Source of the DNA: Methanoculleus oceani
GTDB lineage: Archaea > Halobacteriota > Methanomicrobia > Methanomicrobiales > Methanoculleaceae
Length of the DNA stretch: 64,000 nt
Reading direction: 5' to 3'
Assembly: GCF_023702065.1 (NCBI RefSeq)
Contig: NZ_QFDM01000001.1
Span: forward strand, 930,001 to 994,000
The position numbers and the translations under genes were made by a program. Below the pieces are notes generated by a model that had not been told where the DNA came from, ran no database searches, and was given only the letters and a program-made list of their open reading frames with translations. The first letter of the stretch is position 1. Every line of letters starts with the position of its first letter. Shown piece after piece: positions 7,699 through 15,818 of the stretch.

Positions 7699-8943
7699 TC
7701 ACATGTATCCCGTTGGTCGATCGGTCGGTTCCGTGCGCACCTGGCCGCCGGGTTCCGGCCCGGATTTCCGGGGTGCGTCGTGGTCCCGGTCAAGGATGAG
7801 GCGGACATCGGGCAGGACGAGGTAGACCGGGAAGAAGCCGAAGAGGCTGTGGTATTCCGAGGTATACACTTTCATCCGCCGGTGGTCGCTCTGCATCTGC
7901 GTAAGATCCGCCATGAGGTCGGCGAGGTGCCCCGGGGTCGGGATCTCCTCCGGGGTTGTGGGGGATGCGGCGAGCCTGCGCAGGATCCCGTCCCGCCAGA
8001 CATGGACCTTGTAGTCGCCCACCTGCAGGAAGAGTTCCCGGCTGTATGCCCCCTGCAGGTACCGGACGATGACGACCTGGGAGGCGAATATGAGAGCGAG
8101 CGGCAGGAGGTTCCATCCGAGGGCGAGGTCGACCGAGGCGAGGAACGTCGAGAGCGTCATTCCCGGGAGAAGCATCGCCGATATGGCGATGGCCCCGCTC
8201 GCGGCCGCGAGAGCGGCGACGAGGAGGACTACCCGCATCGTCGCCCGCCATCCGGCCCGGACCTTCTCCTGCATGCTCATCCGCATCACGTCGAGCGAGA
8301 GGAAAAAACTCTTCGTGTAAGGCCTGACGTACCAGATGCCGGTGTAGAAGAGGATGATCGCAAGGGACTGGAGCGTGATCAGTGCTGCCGTCTCCGGTTC
8401 GAAGAACCCCGCTACATAACCGCTGAAGAGTGCGAAGAAGACGTTGATACCGAATATCAGTCCGAATCCCGCGGCGAGGGGCTGACAGTTGATGAAGAAG
8501 GTGTCCCAGAACACCTTCCAGAACGTCCTCGCATCTCCGGCCACGAGAAAAGGAACCCGTCCCGGACCCCGGAGCGAGCTGAAAAACTCCCGGACTGCCT
8601 TCGTGTCCTGGAGGGTCGTCTTCAGGCCCCCGGTCGGGATCATCAGGATGAAGGGGTTTGCCATGTAGAGGATGAAACTCGCTGCGATCCAGTAGAGCAT
8701 ATACCGGGGGAGGAAGAGCAGGAAGATGAGGTTCGCGAGGACCGCGGCGAGGATGAAGAGCCCGGTGACGTGGAGCTGCCCGTCACAGGCGAGGAGGGCC
8801 GATTGCCGCTGCTCCTCACGTGCGATCTCGTCCTCCACGCCTCTTGCGAGCGCTCCGGCCTCCCGGGCGTATCTCACAAAGGCAGGGTCTCTCTCCGGCA
8901 CCGCCATCTGCGGGAGACAGTGGTCTTTTGGGAATAAATGCAT
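7699..8943 (-). CDS. Polytopic membrane protein of unknown function
   Basis: The product has about 414 residues and roughly six or seven hydrophobic segments, in pairs separated by amphipathic or charged loops (for example TGLFILAAVLANLIFLLFL, then segments around AGFGLIFGINVFF, LQSLAIILFYTGIW and RVVLLVAALAA). The C-terminal 100 residues are hydrophilic and contain YLVLPDVRLILDRDHD. No transporter or enzyme motif is recognised. Two ATG starts are possible (8943 or 8907), and neither has a clear ribosome site. It stands downstream of the methyltransferase/ATP-grasp gene on the same strand, with a short gap that allows co-transcription. Confidence 0.65.
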   Translation of the reverse strand: MHLFPKDHCLPQMAVPERDPAFVRYAREAGALARGVEDEIAREEQRQSALLACDGQLHVTGLFILAAVLANLIFLLFLPRYMLYWIAASFILYMANPFILMIPTGGLKTTLQDTKAVREFFSSLRGPGRVPFLVAGDARTFWKVFWDTFFINCQPLAAGFGLIFGINVFFALFSGYVAGFFEPETAALITLQSLAIILFYTGIWYVRPYTKSFFLSLDVMRMSMQEKVRAGWRATMRVVLLVAALAAASGAIAISAMLLPGMTLSTFLASVDLALGWNLLPLALIFASQVVIVRYLQGAYSRELFLQVGDYKVHVWRDGILRRLAASPTTPEEIPTPGHLADLMADLTQMQSDHRRMKVYTSEYHSLFGFFPVYLVLPDVRLILDRDHDAPRKSGPEPGGQVRTEPTDRPTGYM

Positions 8944-8988
8944 TCGCAAGAGCGGGACGTTTCCCGCTCCACTCAAAAAGTGGGCGGG

Positions 8989-10980
8989 TCAGGCCGTCTG
9001 CCGGGAGAGGTCGAACGGGAGAGGTTCCTTCCCGGTCTCCCGCCCACCGGTCTCCGGCTCCATCCCGAACCGGTCCTCCGCAGCTTTGAGGATCCGCCCG
9101 AGCATCTCGGCGTACGTCAGGCCCGCGTACTTCGCCATCTTTGCAAGGTGGCCGTCCCAGCACCACCCGGGGTTCGGGTTGACCTCGAGGAGTTTCGGGT
9201 TGCCGTGCTCGTCCAGGCGCCAGTCGAACCGGCAGTAGTCACGGCACTCCAGGCGCTTGAAGAGGGCGAGGCAGCACTGCACGATCATCTTCTCGGTCTC
9301 TTCGGGGAGATCCGCCGGCCTCGATACGATCTTCCAGTACGGCGAGTCCGGGAGCCACTTCGCTTCGTAGCCGCAGATCCGGGGGAGTTCCGGGGGCAGC
9401 GCGGAGTAGTCCTCCTCGATGATGGGAAGCACCGTGCAGTATCCCGACGGGTTTCCGATGATGCCGACGCTGATGTCCTTTCCCGGGAGGAACTCCTCGA
9501 CGAGGAGCGAGCGGTCGTAGCCGAGCGTCGTCCGGAGCGTGCTGATGACGTCGGAGAGTTCCTCGATGGTATGGGCGATGCTCTTTTGCGTGATGCCGAA
9601 CGAGGAGTCGCCTGCGTTCGGCTTGACGATCGCCGGGAGTTTCATCCCGACGTCGTAGGTGCGGTCGCCCGGGGTGATGAAGCAGGCGTCGGGCACCGGG
9701 ATCCCCATCTCTTTCGCGACGCCGCGCACGAGCGACTTGTCGTAGCAGAACGCAAGCGACTGCGGTCCGGATCCCGTGTACGGGATCTCGAAGATCTCGA
9801 GAAGCGCCGGCACGTGGAGTTCTTTCCTCGGGTCGTTGTCGAACCCCTCGTCGCAGAGGTTGAAGACGTAGTCCACCTTTCCCTTCAGTTTCGGGAGGTC
9901 CTGGATCAGCGTGTCGTGTTTGCACAGGAAGGTGAACCGGTAGCCCTCCAGTTCCCGGAGGGCCGCCTTCATCTGGTCGATGGTGTAGAAGTCGTCGTCG
10001 TCGAAGGTGCAGGAGGGTTTCAGGGCATCGGGCCTGGCCGGGTCGCCGAGCATCACCGCGACGTGTTTTGCCCTCTCCCTGCCCCTCGCCTTTACCGGCG
10101 ACCACTCCTTCCTGACGACCGCGGTGACGATGTGGCGGCGTTCCATCATGCCGAGGTCCTGGTTCCGCTGCGACTCCGTGGCAATCTCGTGGAAGGCGAT
10201 GCCGGAGAAGCCCGCCTTCTCAAGGAGCCGCCGGAGCGCCTCGGGTGTGTAGAGGCGTTCGGCATAGAACTGGTCGGCCACGACGCCCTTCTCGACGTCG
10301 GTGATCACCTCCCGGGATATCAGGCGCTGCTCATCGAGCGAGAGGGACCTCTCGCGGCAGACGAACATCGCATCGTCGATCCACTCCCACGACCTCGCCT
10401 GGAAGTGCTCTTTCAAGTACTCGCCGTCGGCCACGTCCAGGAGCACCCGCCCCCAGGGCTTGAGGATGCGCCGGAGTTCGGTGAGGACCCGCAGGTCTTC
10501 TTCGACCGAATCGAAGTAACCGAAGCTGTTCCCGAGGACGAGGACGACATCGTAGGTGTCGGTGCGATACGGGAGGCGGCGTGCGTCTCCTTCGCGGAAC
10601 CGGGCCGGGAGTCCCTCCTTCTTCGCGGTCGCCCGGGCCCGCTGGATCAGGTAATGCGACTGGTCGAGACCCTCGGCGTTGTAGCCCCTGCGCACGAGTT
10701 CGAGGGTGTGCCTTCCCTGGCCGCAGCAGAGATCGAGGATCTTCTCGTCGGGCTGGAGGTGCAGAACCCGGGCGATCCGGTCGATCTCACGCTCGGTGAT
10801 CCGGGGGTCGTCAACGACGTCGCCGTCGGTCTTCAAGTAGAGGCGGTTGAAGATACCCCTCCACCAGTCGGATTTCACATGCTCTTCAAGGTTCGGGACC
10901 GGACCGATCGTCCTCCTGTCCCGGCGTTTTCCCTTGCGTCTGCTATCGGGGGGTTCGTCTGCGTGGATCTCGTCGGTCAT
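8989..10980 (-). CDS. Fusion of SAM-dependent methyltransferase and D-Ala-D-Ala ligase-like ATP-grasp enzyme
   Basis: The 663-residue protein has two enzyme parts. Residues about 35-290 form a class I methyltransferase, with SAM motif I ILDLCCGQGR at 81-90 and the following acidic EGLDQS. Residues about 305-640 resemble D-alanine-D-alanine ligase: PAIVKPNAGDSSFGI near 448-461 is the ATP-grasp lysine/glycine loop, and KLLEVNPNPGW near 597 carries the Mg-binding Glu and Asn. ATP-grasp ligases join a carboxylate to an amine through an acyl phosphate. Methanogens of this group have no peptidoglycan, so another amide or ester product, methylated by the partner domain, is more likely. The frame is continuous with no sign of an accidental join. 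The start ATG is well placed and is not preceded by another in-frame ATG. Confidence 0.85.
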   Translation of the reverse strand: MTDEIHADEPPDSRRKGKRRDRRTIGPVPNLEEHVKSDWWRGIFNRLYLKTDGDVVDDPRITEREIDRIARVLHLQPDEKILDLCCGQGRHTLELVRRGYNAEGLDQSHYLIQRARATAKKEGLPARFREGDARRLPYRTDTYDVVLVLGNSFGYFDSVEEDLRVLTELRRILKPWGRVLLDVADGEYLKEHFQARSWEWIDDAMFVCRERSLSLDEQRLISREVITDVEKGVVADQFYAERLYTPEALRRLLEKAGFSGIAFHEIATESQRNQDLGMMERRHIVTAVVRKEWSPVKARGRERAKHVAVMLGDPARPDALKPSCTFDDDDFYTIDQMKAALRELEGYRFTFLCKHDTLIQDLPKLKGKVDYVFNLCDEGFDNDPRKELHVPALLEIFEIPYTGSGPQSLAFCYDKSLVRGVAKEMGIPVPDACFITPGDRTYDVGMKLPAIVKPNAGDSSFGITQKSIAHTIEELSDVISTLRTTLGYDRSLLVEEFLPGKDISVGIIGNPSGYCTVLPIIEEDYSALPPELPRICGYEAKWLPDSPYWKIVSRPADLPEETEKMIVQCCLALFKRLECRDYCRFDWRLDEHGNPKLLEVNPNPGWCWDGHLAKMAKYAGLTYAEMLGRILKAAEDRFGMEPETGGRETGKEPLPFDLSRQTA

Positions 10981-11337
10981 GATGAGCCACTCCCCCTACT
11001 CCCGTCTCCGGGATAGAACCGGTGTTCTGTCGGGTTGCAAAAGAGATCGGTTATCGTGTGCCATAGTTGGATGATCATTCGGTAGGATAGTATCGATAAA
11101 AGCGTTGTGTCACGGTTCTCTTTGGCGGAGTAAACGGCCGCATTGCAGGGGAATTTCCCTCTCCGGGAGAGAGGGGCACGCACCGGGAGGACAGGGCCGC
11201 GCACTCTCCGGTGGATGGCAAAAGCCGGATAAGGCGAAGAGATCCGGGCAGGTTTTGCCGTCCCGGATCCGTGAGACGCACCTATATATGCAGGCAGGTA
11301 GTTGTGTATGTGCAGACTATCTGCATGGTTGAAGTAA
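10981..11337. other. Intergenic promoter region between divergent genes
   Basis: No gene is recognised. It holds a hairpin CCCTCTC-CGGGA-GAGAGGG at 11157-11175 and a plus-strand TATA element CTATATATG at 11282-11290, about 50 bases before the first CxxC protein. A minus-strand AT-rich element near 11090-11104 (GCTTTTATCGATA) could serve the methyltransferase fusion. Confidence 0.45.
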
Positions 11338-11514
11338 ATGGAAGAGAGATATCCGCGCAGGGGTCCCAGATCGTTCCAGGACCGTCCCCGCGAGTTCCAC
11401 AAAGCAGTCTGTTCCGACTGCGGCAAAGAGTGCGAGATTCCTTTCAAGCCAACGGAGGGTCGGCCCGTCTACTGCCTCGACTGCCTCCCGAAGCACAGGA
11501 AACCCCGGTACTGA
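11338..11514 (+). CDS. Small CxxC-x17-CxxC zinc-binding protein, copy 1
   Basis: This 58-residue protein begins MEERYPRRGPRSFQDRPREF and has two cysteine pairs, CSDC and CLDC, separated by exactly 17 residues. That is the signature of the small 'CxxC-x17-CxxC' proteins known from methanogens and some bacteria. They probably bind zinc and have no assigned function. The N-terminus is rich in Arg and Pro and the C-terminus is basic (KHRKPRY), which would suit nucleic-acid contact. The second copy follows 43 bases downstream. A TATA element lies about 50 bases before the ATG. Confidence 0.8.
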   Translation: MEERYPRRGPRSFQDRPREFHKAVCSDCGKECEIPFKPTEGRPVYCLDCLPKHRKPRY

Positions 11515-11556
11515 GTCGTCCGTGTGAGTATAATTCTCAAAGTGAGTGAAATTCCA

Positions 11557-11733
11557 ATGGAAGAGAGATACCCGAGCAGGGGTCCCAGGTCGTTCCAGGA
11601 CCGCCCCCGCGAGTTCCACAAGGCAGTCTGTTCCGACTGCGGCAAAGAGTGTGAAGTTCCTTTCAAGCCGACCGAGGGCAGGCCCGTCTACTGCCGTGAC
11701 TGCCTCCCGAAGTACAGAAAACCCCGATTCTAA
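11557..11733 (+). CDS. Small CxxC-x17-CxxC zinc-binding protein, copy 2
   Basis: This is a second 58-residue member, identical to the first except at a handful of positions (for example CEVPF for CEIPF, CRDC for CLDC, and a final Phe for Tyr). The same 17-residue spacing between CSDC and CRDC is kept. I start it at the internal ATG that matches copy 1. An upstream in-frame ATG would add 11 residues with no counterpart in the other copy. The pair is a tandem duplication, with the spacer poorly conserved. Function is unknown. Confidence 0.78.
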   Translation: MEERYPSRGPRSFQDRPREFHKAVCSDCGKECEVPFKPTEGRPVYCRDCLPKYRKPRF

Positions 11734-11838
11734 CCTTTTTTTGCACGCACCCGTATGGTTTGCGGTTCCCCGTTCTCACCGCCCATAGCACCGGCGATCT
11801 GTCGTCTTCTGCCCGGCGAGCCGGTTCGCACCGGGCAG

Positions 11839-12606
11839 TCAGACGATAAGCCGCCTTCGCATCAGCCTGATGGCGAGTACGAAGAAGAAGACGGTCGCTA
11901 CCGCGATCCAGGCGAGGTTGAGGATATTCGTCGGCGAAAACGCCGAGAGCGTGATCGCCCGGTTGATGCCGACGACGTGCGTGAGCGGGAGAGCGGCGAG
12001 GGCGAAGTACTGGATCGGCTGCGGGAGCAGGTCGAGGGGGAAGAACGTCCCCGAGAAGAGGAACATCGGGGTGATGAAGAGAAACGATGGGTAATTCAAC
12101 GCGTCGATGCTCGGCGTGATCGCCGTGAAGCACATCGCGATGCTTGCAAAGAGGAGGCCGGCAAGGTACGCGAAGGGTATGAGGAGCAGGGACGACGGCA
12201 TGGTCACGACGTTAAAGAGGAGGAGCACCGGGAGCATCAGCGTCGCGTAGATCATCCCCCGGGTGGCGCCCCAGAGCATCTCCCCGGCGATCACTTCGTC
12301 GATGCTGACCGGCGTTGCGATGATCGCATCGAACGTCTTCTGGTAGTACATCCGGACGAACGACGAGTAGGTGCACTCGAAGAAGGACGAGTACATCACC
12401 GATATTGAGACGAGGGCCGGTGCGATGAAGACGGGATAGGGTATCCCGTCGACCGCCTCGATGTAGGTCCCGAGACCGAACCCCAGGGCCAGGAGGTAGA
12501 GGACCGGCTCGACGAAAGGGGGGATGAAGTTTACCCGGTAGGTCCTGATGAAGGCGTCCCAGTTCCTCCGCCAGACGCTTTGCACCCTGCTGCTGATGTC
12601 GATCAT
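11839..12606 (-). CDS. ABC-2 type transporter, permease (NodJ/DrrB-like)
   Basis: The 255-residue protein has six predicted membrane spans. The segment IATPVSIDEVIAGEMLWGATRGM (residues about 95-118) matches the loop conserved in ABC-2 permeases, and the last third has FLFSGTFFPLDLLPQPIQ, also typical of this group. It is preceded by its ATPase, with only three bases between the two genes, so both form one exporter. Relatives export drugs, lipo-oligosaccharide or other hydrophobic molecules. The substrate here cannot be read. Confidence 0.88.
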   Translation of the reverse strand: MIDISSRVQSVWRRNWDAFIRTYRVNFIPPFVEPVLYLLALGFGLGTYIEAVDGIPYPVFIAPALVSISVMYSSFFECTYSSFVRMYYQKTFDAIIATPVSIDEVIAGEMLWGATRGMIYATLMLPVLLLFNVVTMPSSLLLIPFAYLAGLLFASIAMCFTAITPSIDALNYPSFLFITPMFLFSGTFFPLDLLPQPIQYFALAALPLTHVVGINRAITLSAFSPTNILNLAWIAVATVFFFVLAIRLMRRRLIV

Positions 12607-12609
12607 CGC

Positions 12610-13506
12610 TCACTCCCGCAGGCTCCGGCCGGTCAGCCGCAGAAAGACGTCCTCGAGGGTTGCCGGGCGCACCGTCACCGCCGCCTCGTGCTGGCAGACC
12701 TCGAGCAGTTCGCGTGCCACGTCGTGGGGGCGATCCGTGAAGACCTGGATCACGTCGCCGGCAAGGTCATAGTTCACGCCAAGCCCGGTCAGGCAGGCGA
12801 TTGCTTTCTCCGTCCGTTCGACCTCGACGATATCGCTCCCGGCATGCTCCCGGATGAGGTCTGCCGGGGCGCCCTCGACGAGGACCTTCCCGTTATCCAT
12901 GATCACCAGCCGGTCGCAGAGGCGTTCCGCTTCGTCCAGGTAGTGCGTGGTGAGGACGAGGGTGTTTCCCTGCGCCTGGAGGTTCCGGAGTTTCTCCCAG
13001 ATCAGGTGCCGTGCCTGCGGGTCGAGCCCGATGGTCGGCTCGTCGAGGATGAGCAGTTCGGGTGCGTTGATCAGGGCCCGGGCGATGATCAGCCGTCGTT
13101 TCATCCCGCCCGAGAGTTTCTCGATCAGGACGTCCCGTTTCTCATCGAGCTGCATGAACGCGAGGAGTTCTTCCGCCCGCCGCTCTGCCTCCCGTTTCGG
13201 GATCCCGAAGTAGCGGGCGTAGACCAGCAGGTTCCGGTAGGTTGAGAAGTCCGGGTCGAGGTTGGTCTCCTGCGGCACCACGCCGAGGCGGCTCTTGATC
13301 TCCCGCTGGTGGGTCTCCACGTCCATGTTAAAGACCTCCAGGGTGCCGCCGGTCTTTGGGGAGATGCACTGGATCATCTTCATGGTCGTCGTCTTTCCCG
13401 CCCCGTTCGGGCCGAGAAACCCAAAGACCTCCCCCTCTCTGACTCGGAAGGTGATGCGGTCGACCGCGACGAGGTCCTCGAACCGCTTCAAGAGGTCGCG
13501 TGCCAC
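12610..13506 (-). CDS. ABC-2 type transporter, ATP-binding protein (NodI/DrrA-like)
   Basis: This ATPase partners the adjacent permease. It contains Walker A GPNGAGKTTTM, the family block PQETNLDPDFSTYRNL, the signature LSGGMKRR and Walker B LLILDEPTIGLDP, followed by LTTHYLDEAERLCDRL. About 298 residues result from a GTG start (VARDLLKRF). That GTG has GGAG eight bases upstream, and the family fold begins right after it. The open frame continues about 80 codons further, but that extension is Arg/Pro-rich without family similarity and is probably untranslated. The stronger AGGAGG lies 23 bases upstream of the GTG with no in-frame ATG near it, so the exact start remains uncertain. Confidence 0.87.
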   Translation of the reverse strand: MARDLLKRFEDLVAVDRITFRVREGEVFGFLGPNGAGKTTTMKMIQCISPKTGGTLEVFNMDVETHQREIKSRLGVVPQETNLDPDFSTYRNLLVYARYFGIPKREAERRAEELLAFMQLDEKRDVLIEKLSGGMKRRLIIARALINAPELLILDEPTIGLDPQARHLIWEKLRNLQAQGNTLVLTTHYLDEAERLCDRLVIMDNGKVLVEGAPADLIREHAGSDIVEVERTEKAIACLTGLGVNYDLAGDVIQVFTDRPHDVARELLEVCQHEAAVTVRPATLEDVFLRLTGRSLRE

Positions 13507-13747
13507 GATGATGTCTCCGATTGTTTGTTCCTCCTGATGGGTCAGTGGGGTCGTGCGTATACAACATTCTTTCGCTTGCTCCTCCCGCTCCGGGAGGGGC
13601 GGACCCCCTCCTCCGCGCAGGCGGCTTTGTGCTGTTTTTTTCCGGAGGATTGGGCCGGGATTTCGGCCCGGGCGAGCAGGAGGCCGTATCCTTTTTCCCC
13701 GGAGAGAGCCCACCTCTCTCATTCGCAGATGTGTGGAGAGCGATACC

Positions 13748-14167
13748 ATGACCGATACTGCCGTGGAGACGGGCAGGGTCGTCTACCCTTCCGACACCGT
13801 ATATGTCAGTTCATCGAAATGCCGTGGGCGGGGAGTCTTCGCCCGCAGGGATCTTTTTGCCGGCGAGGTGATCGAGGTCTGCCCGGTGATCGTGCTCGGC
13901 GGAGCGGACGAGCAGGAACTCCTTGATAAGACGCGCCTCTTCGACTACTACTTCGCATGGGGGGAGCTCGCCGCCGTGGCGCTCGGCTACGGGTCGCTCT
14001 ACAACCACTCCTATCAAGCGAACGCGGACCATCTCTGCGACGTTCTCCGGGGCGAGATCCGCATCCTGGCCCACCGTACCATCCGGCGGGGCGAGGAGGT
14101 CACCATCAACTACGGCGGCCGGCCAGACTGCCCCGACCCCGTCTGGTTCGATGCGGCGGAGGAGTAA
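13748..14167 (+). CDS. SET-domain protein (putative protein-lysine methyltransferase)
   Basis: The 139-residue protein is almost entirely one SET domain. The opening GRGVFARRDLFAGEVI is the SAM-binding N-terminal SET motif. LYNHSYQANA contains the NHS...N element of the cofactor pocket, and GEEVTINYGG is the C-terminal pseudoknot motif. No pre-SET or cysteine post-SET part is present, as in other short archaeal and bacterial members. SET proteins methylate lysine in proteins. In archaea the targets are largely unknown, with chromatin proteins one possibility. The gene diverges from the ABC exporter. The ATG was chosen because the upstream open frame has no similarity to the family. Confidence 0.85.
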   Translation: MTDTAVETGRVVYPSDTVYVSSSKCRGRGVFARRDLFAGEVIEVCPVIVLGGADEQELLDKTRLFDYYFAWGELAAVALGYGSLYNHSYQANADHLCDVLRGEIRILAHRTIRRGEEVTINYGGRPDCPDPVWFDAAEE

Positions 14168-14627
14168 CTCTTCTCCGCCTGCAAAACCCTTCTTCACCAT
14201 CTCCGTGTTCGGACGGCACGCCCGGAGCCGCGACGGTTCGCTCTCCCGCCACCGTCCGGTTGAGATTGCTCTGTGAGGAGCCGCGGCGTTTACCGGTACC
14301 GGGAACCGGGGGTGGCGGCAGCGCCCCGGACCTCCCTGGCCGCTCCGGGGTGCGCGACCGGATCTCCAGTGGAAATCAAGGGGTTTGCGATAATCTCTCC
14401 AGATCGTAGAGATTCTCTCGATCGCCCGTAATGTCTGCCGACCCCTGTAACCGTCCTGACGGCCCTGCGGGCGGCTCAGAAATGCTCTTCAATTTGAAGA
14501 ATTTTCAGGGATTCAAGGGCAATTTAGGGAGATCGCATCGGGTCATCAGGGGCGCGGGGGCATGACGGCGGGGATATTGCCCGGAACCTCCCGCGATCCC
14601 CCTGCAAAGGCCGTGCCGGCCGGTATT
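14168..14627. other. Intergenic region between convergent genes
   Basis: No coding frame with plausible codon use or ribosome site is visible. There is a short palindrome CTTCAA-T-TTGAAG near 14484, several GC-rich inverted segments near 14290-14345, and a locally AT-richer stretch at 14470-14530. Nothing recognisable as an RNA gene was found. Confidence 0.4.
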
Positions 14628-15137
14628 CTAGCGCCGGATGACCAGCTGCACCTGCTCCGTCCGCACGGTGCCCCCTCCGGTCGCCGTCACCGTGGCGTCC
14701 ACGGTCGCGGTGGAGACGAGGGGCGGGAGGTCGGGCGCCACAACCTCGTACGTGAGCGGCGGGTAGGGCGGGGTGACCGTGCCGAGGTCATGGTTGTCGC
14801 GGTATACACCCCCGAGCGCCGTAGCGGAGACTTTTATCTGCACGGGTGCGGAAAAGCCGCTTTCGGGGTGCAGCCTGAGCGTGAACCTGACGGTATCGCC
14901 GGGCCGGGCCGTGGCGGTTGCGGGCGTGACGCTGATGGAGAACGAGCGTGCAGCGACCGGCACCGGGACTCCTGTCGTGACCGGCGTTCCCGGCGTTGCG
15001 GTCGGGGCCGGAGGCAGGGTAGGTTGTTTTGGAGGCGGTGCGCCCCGGTCCATGAGGAGGCCGTAGGCGATGGCGGTGCCGGTGAGCATGACGCAGATGA
15101 GGACCGCGATCAGCAGGGGGGGATATTCTCGTTCCAT
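14628..15137 (-). CDS. Membrane-anchored secreted protein with Pro/Thr linker and Ig-like domain
   Basis: The 169-residue product begins MEREYPPLLIAVLICVMLTGTAIAYGLLM, an N-terminal signal anchor. A Pro/Thr-rich linker of about 30 residues (PPPKQPTLPPAPTATPGT) follows, then a beta-rich domain of about 110 residues with FSISVTPATATARPGDTVRFTL, which resembles bacterial and archaeal Ig-like or CARDB-type folds. Function is unknown, and an extracellular adhesive or scaffolding role is an inference. The longer open frame upstream is the shadow of the mop gene. The ATG lies about 45 bases after a minus-strand CTTAAATAC element. Confidence 0.68.
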   Translation of the reverse strand: MEREYPPLLIAVLICVMLTGTAIAYGLLMDRGAPPPKQPTLPPAPTATPGTPVTTGVPVPVAARSFSISVTPATATARPGDTVRFTLRLHPESGFSAPVQIKVSATALGGVYRDNHDLGTVTPPYPPLTYEVVAPDLPPLVSTATVDATVTATGGGTVRTEQVQLVIRR

Positions 15138-15234
15138 GGGTGCCGGTACTCCCTCGATGGGTATGCCTGCAGAACGGTTGCCGGCGTATTTAAGCGTTGC
15201 CGGCCTGCCCGGGATAAAAATGGGTGAGTGTTCT

Positions 15235-15444
15235 TCAGTCGGTGGCGACCATGACCTCGGTCGACTTGACCACGGCGTAGACTTTCTTGCCGACGGCAAT
15301 CCCGAGGTTCTCCACGGACTTTTTCGTGATGACCGCGATGAGCTCGCCGCCGCCGTCCAGCTCGATGACGACCTCTGCGGTGACCATGCCCTCATTGAGA
15401 GCCTTGACTTTTCCGGGAAGTTGGTTTCTTGCACTTAACTTCAT
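15235..15444 (-). CDS. mop: Standalone Mop (molbindin/TOBE-like) domain protein
   Basis: The 69-residue protein is a single Mop domain: KLSARNQLPGKVKALNEG at the start and VITKKSVENLGIAVGKKVYAVVKSTEVMV at the end are diagnostic. Mop proteins oligomerise and bind molybdate or tungstate. It could be a storage or buffering protein in the cytoplasm, or it could supply the regulatory domain that the short ModC of this window lacks. The ATG is chosen because the fold begins there. An extension of 12 residues from an upstream start has no match to the domain. Confidence 0.9.
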   Translation of the reverse strand: MKLSARNQLPGKVKALNEGMVTAEVVIELDGGGELIAVITKKSVENLGIAVGKKVYAVVKSTEVMVATD

Positions 15445-15610
15445 GATGCACCGCGACGGTAATCCGGCTCTCTGAGCCATATAGGTTTCGATGCCCGAAA
15501 CCCCGGTGCGGTCGTGCGCATTCCTTCGCCTGTGCGGGAGTGCCGGCGTTTTTTTCCGGACGCAAAAAGTGGATTCGCCTGCCCCGGGTCAGTGTGCCGC
15601 ATCGCTACTC

Positions 15611-15818
15611 GCACCTGACGGTGCTTCAACTCTGTTCCTTACGGAACGTCGCCATTCGCACCTAGGGTGCTCAAGCTCCGCCTGCCCTCGCACCTGACGG
15701 TGCTCAAGCTCCGGTTCTTACGAACCATCGCGCTGCGAACCGTCGCAACTCGCACCTGACGGTGCTCAAGCTCCGTTCCCTTCGGGAACCTCGCAACTCG
15801 AAAGCGCTTCGCGTTTTC
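15611..15818. repeat. REP-like array of alternating short hairpins
   Basis: Four hairpins GCACC-(TGAC or TAG)-GGTGC (15611-15624, 15658-15670, 15690-15703, 15752-15765) alternate with GTTCC-TTAC-GGAAC (15634-15647), GGTTC-TTAC-GAACC (15713-15726), GTTCCC-TTC-GGGAAC (15775-15789) and GAAAGCGC-TTC-GCGTTTTC (15800-15818). The spacer TCAAGCTCCG follows three of the four GCACC hairpins. The array runs into the 3' end of the alpha/beta hydrolase gene and encodes its last residues and stop codon. Confidence 0.75.

Noticed and set aside
7780-8937. A 385-codon plus-strand frame
   Set aside because: It is antisense to the polytopic membrane protein and highly charged, as expected for a shadow frame.
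12610-13749. A longer ABC ATPase starting 81 codons upstream
   Set aside because: The extension is Arg/Pro-rich without similarity to NodI/DrrA proteins. The domain begins at the internal GTG, which has a usable ribosome site.
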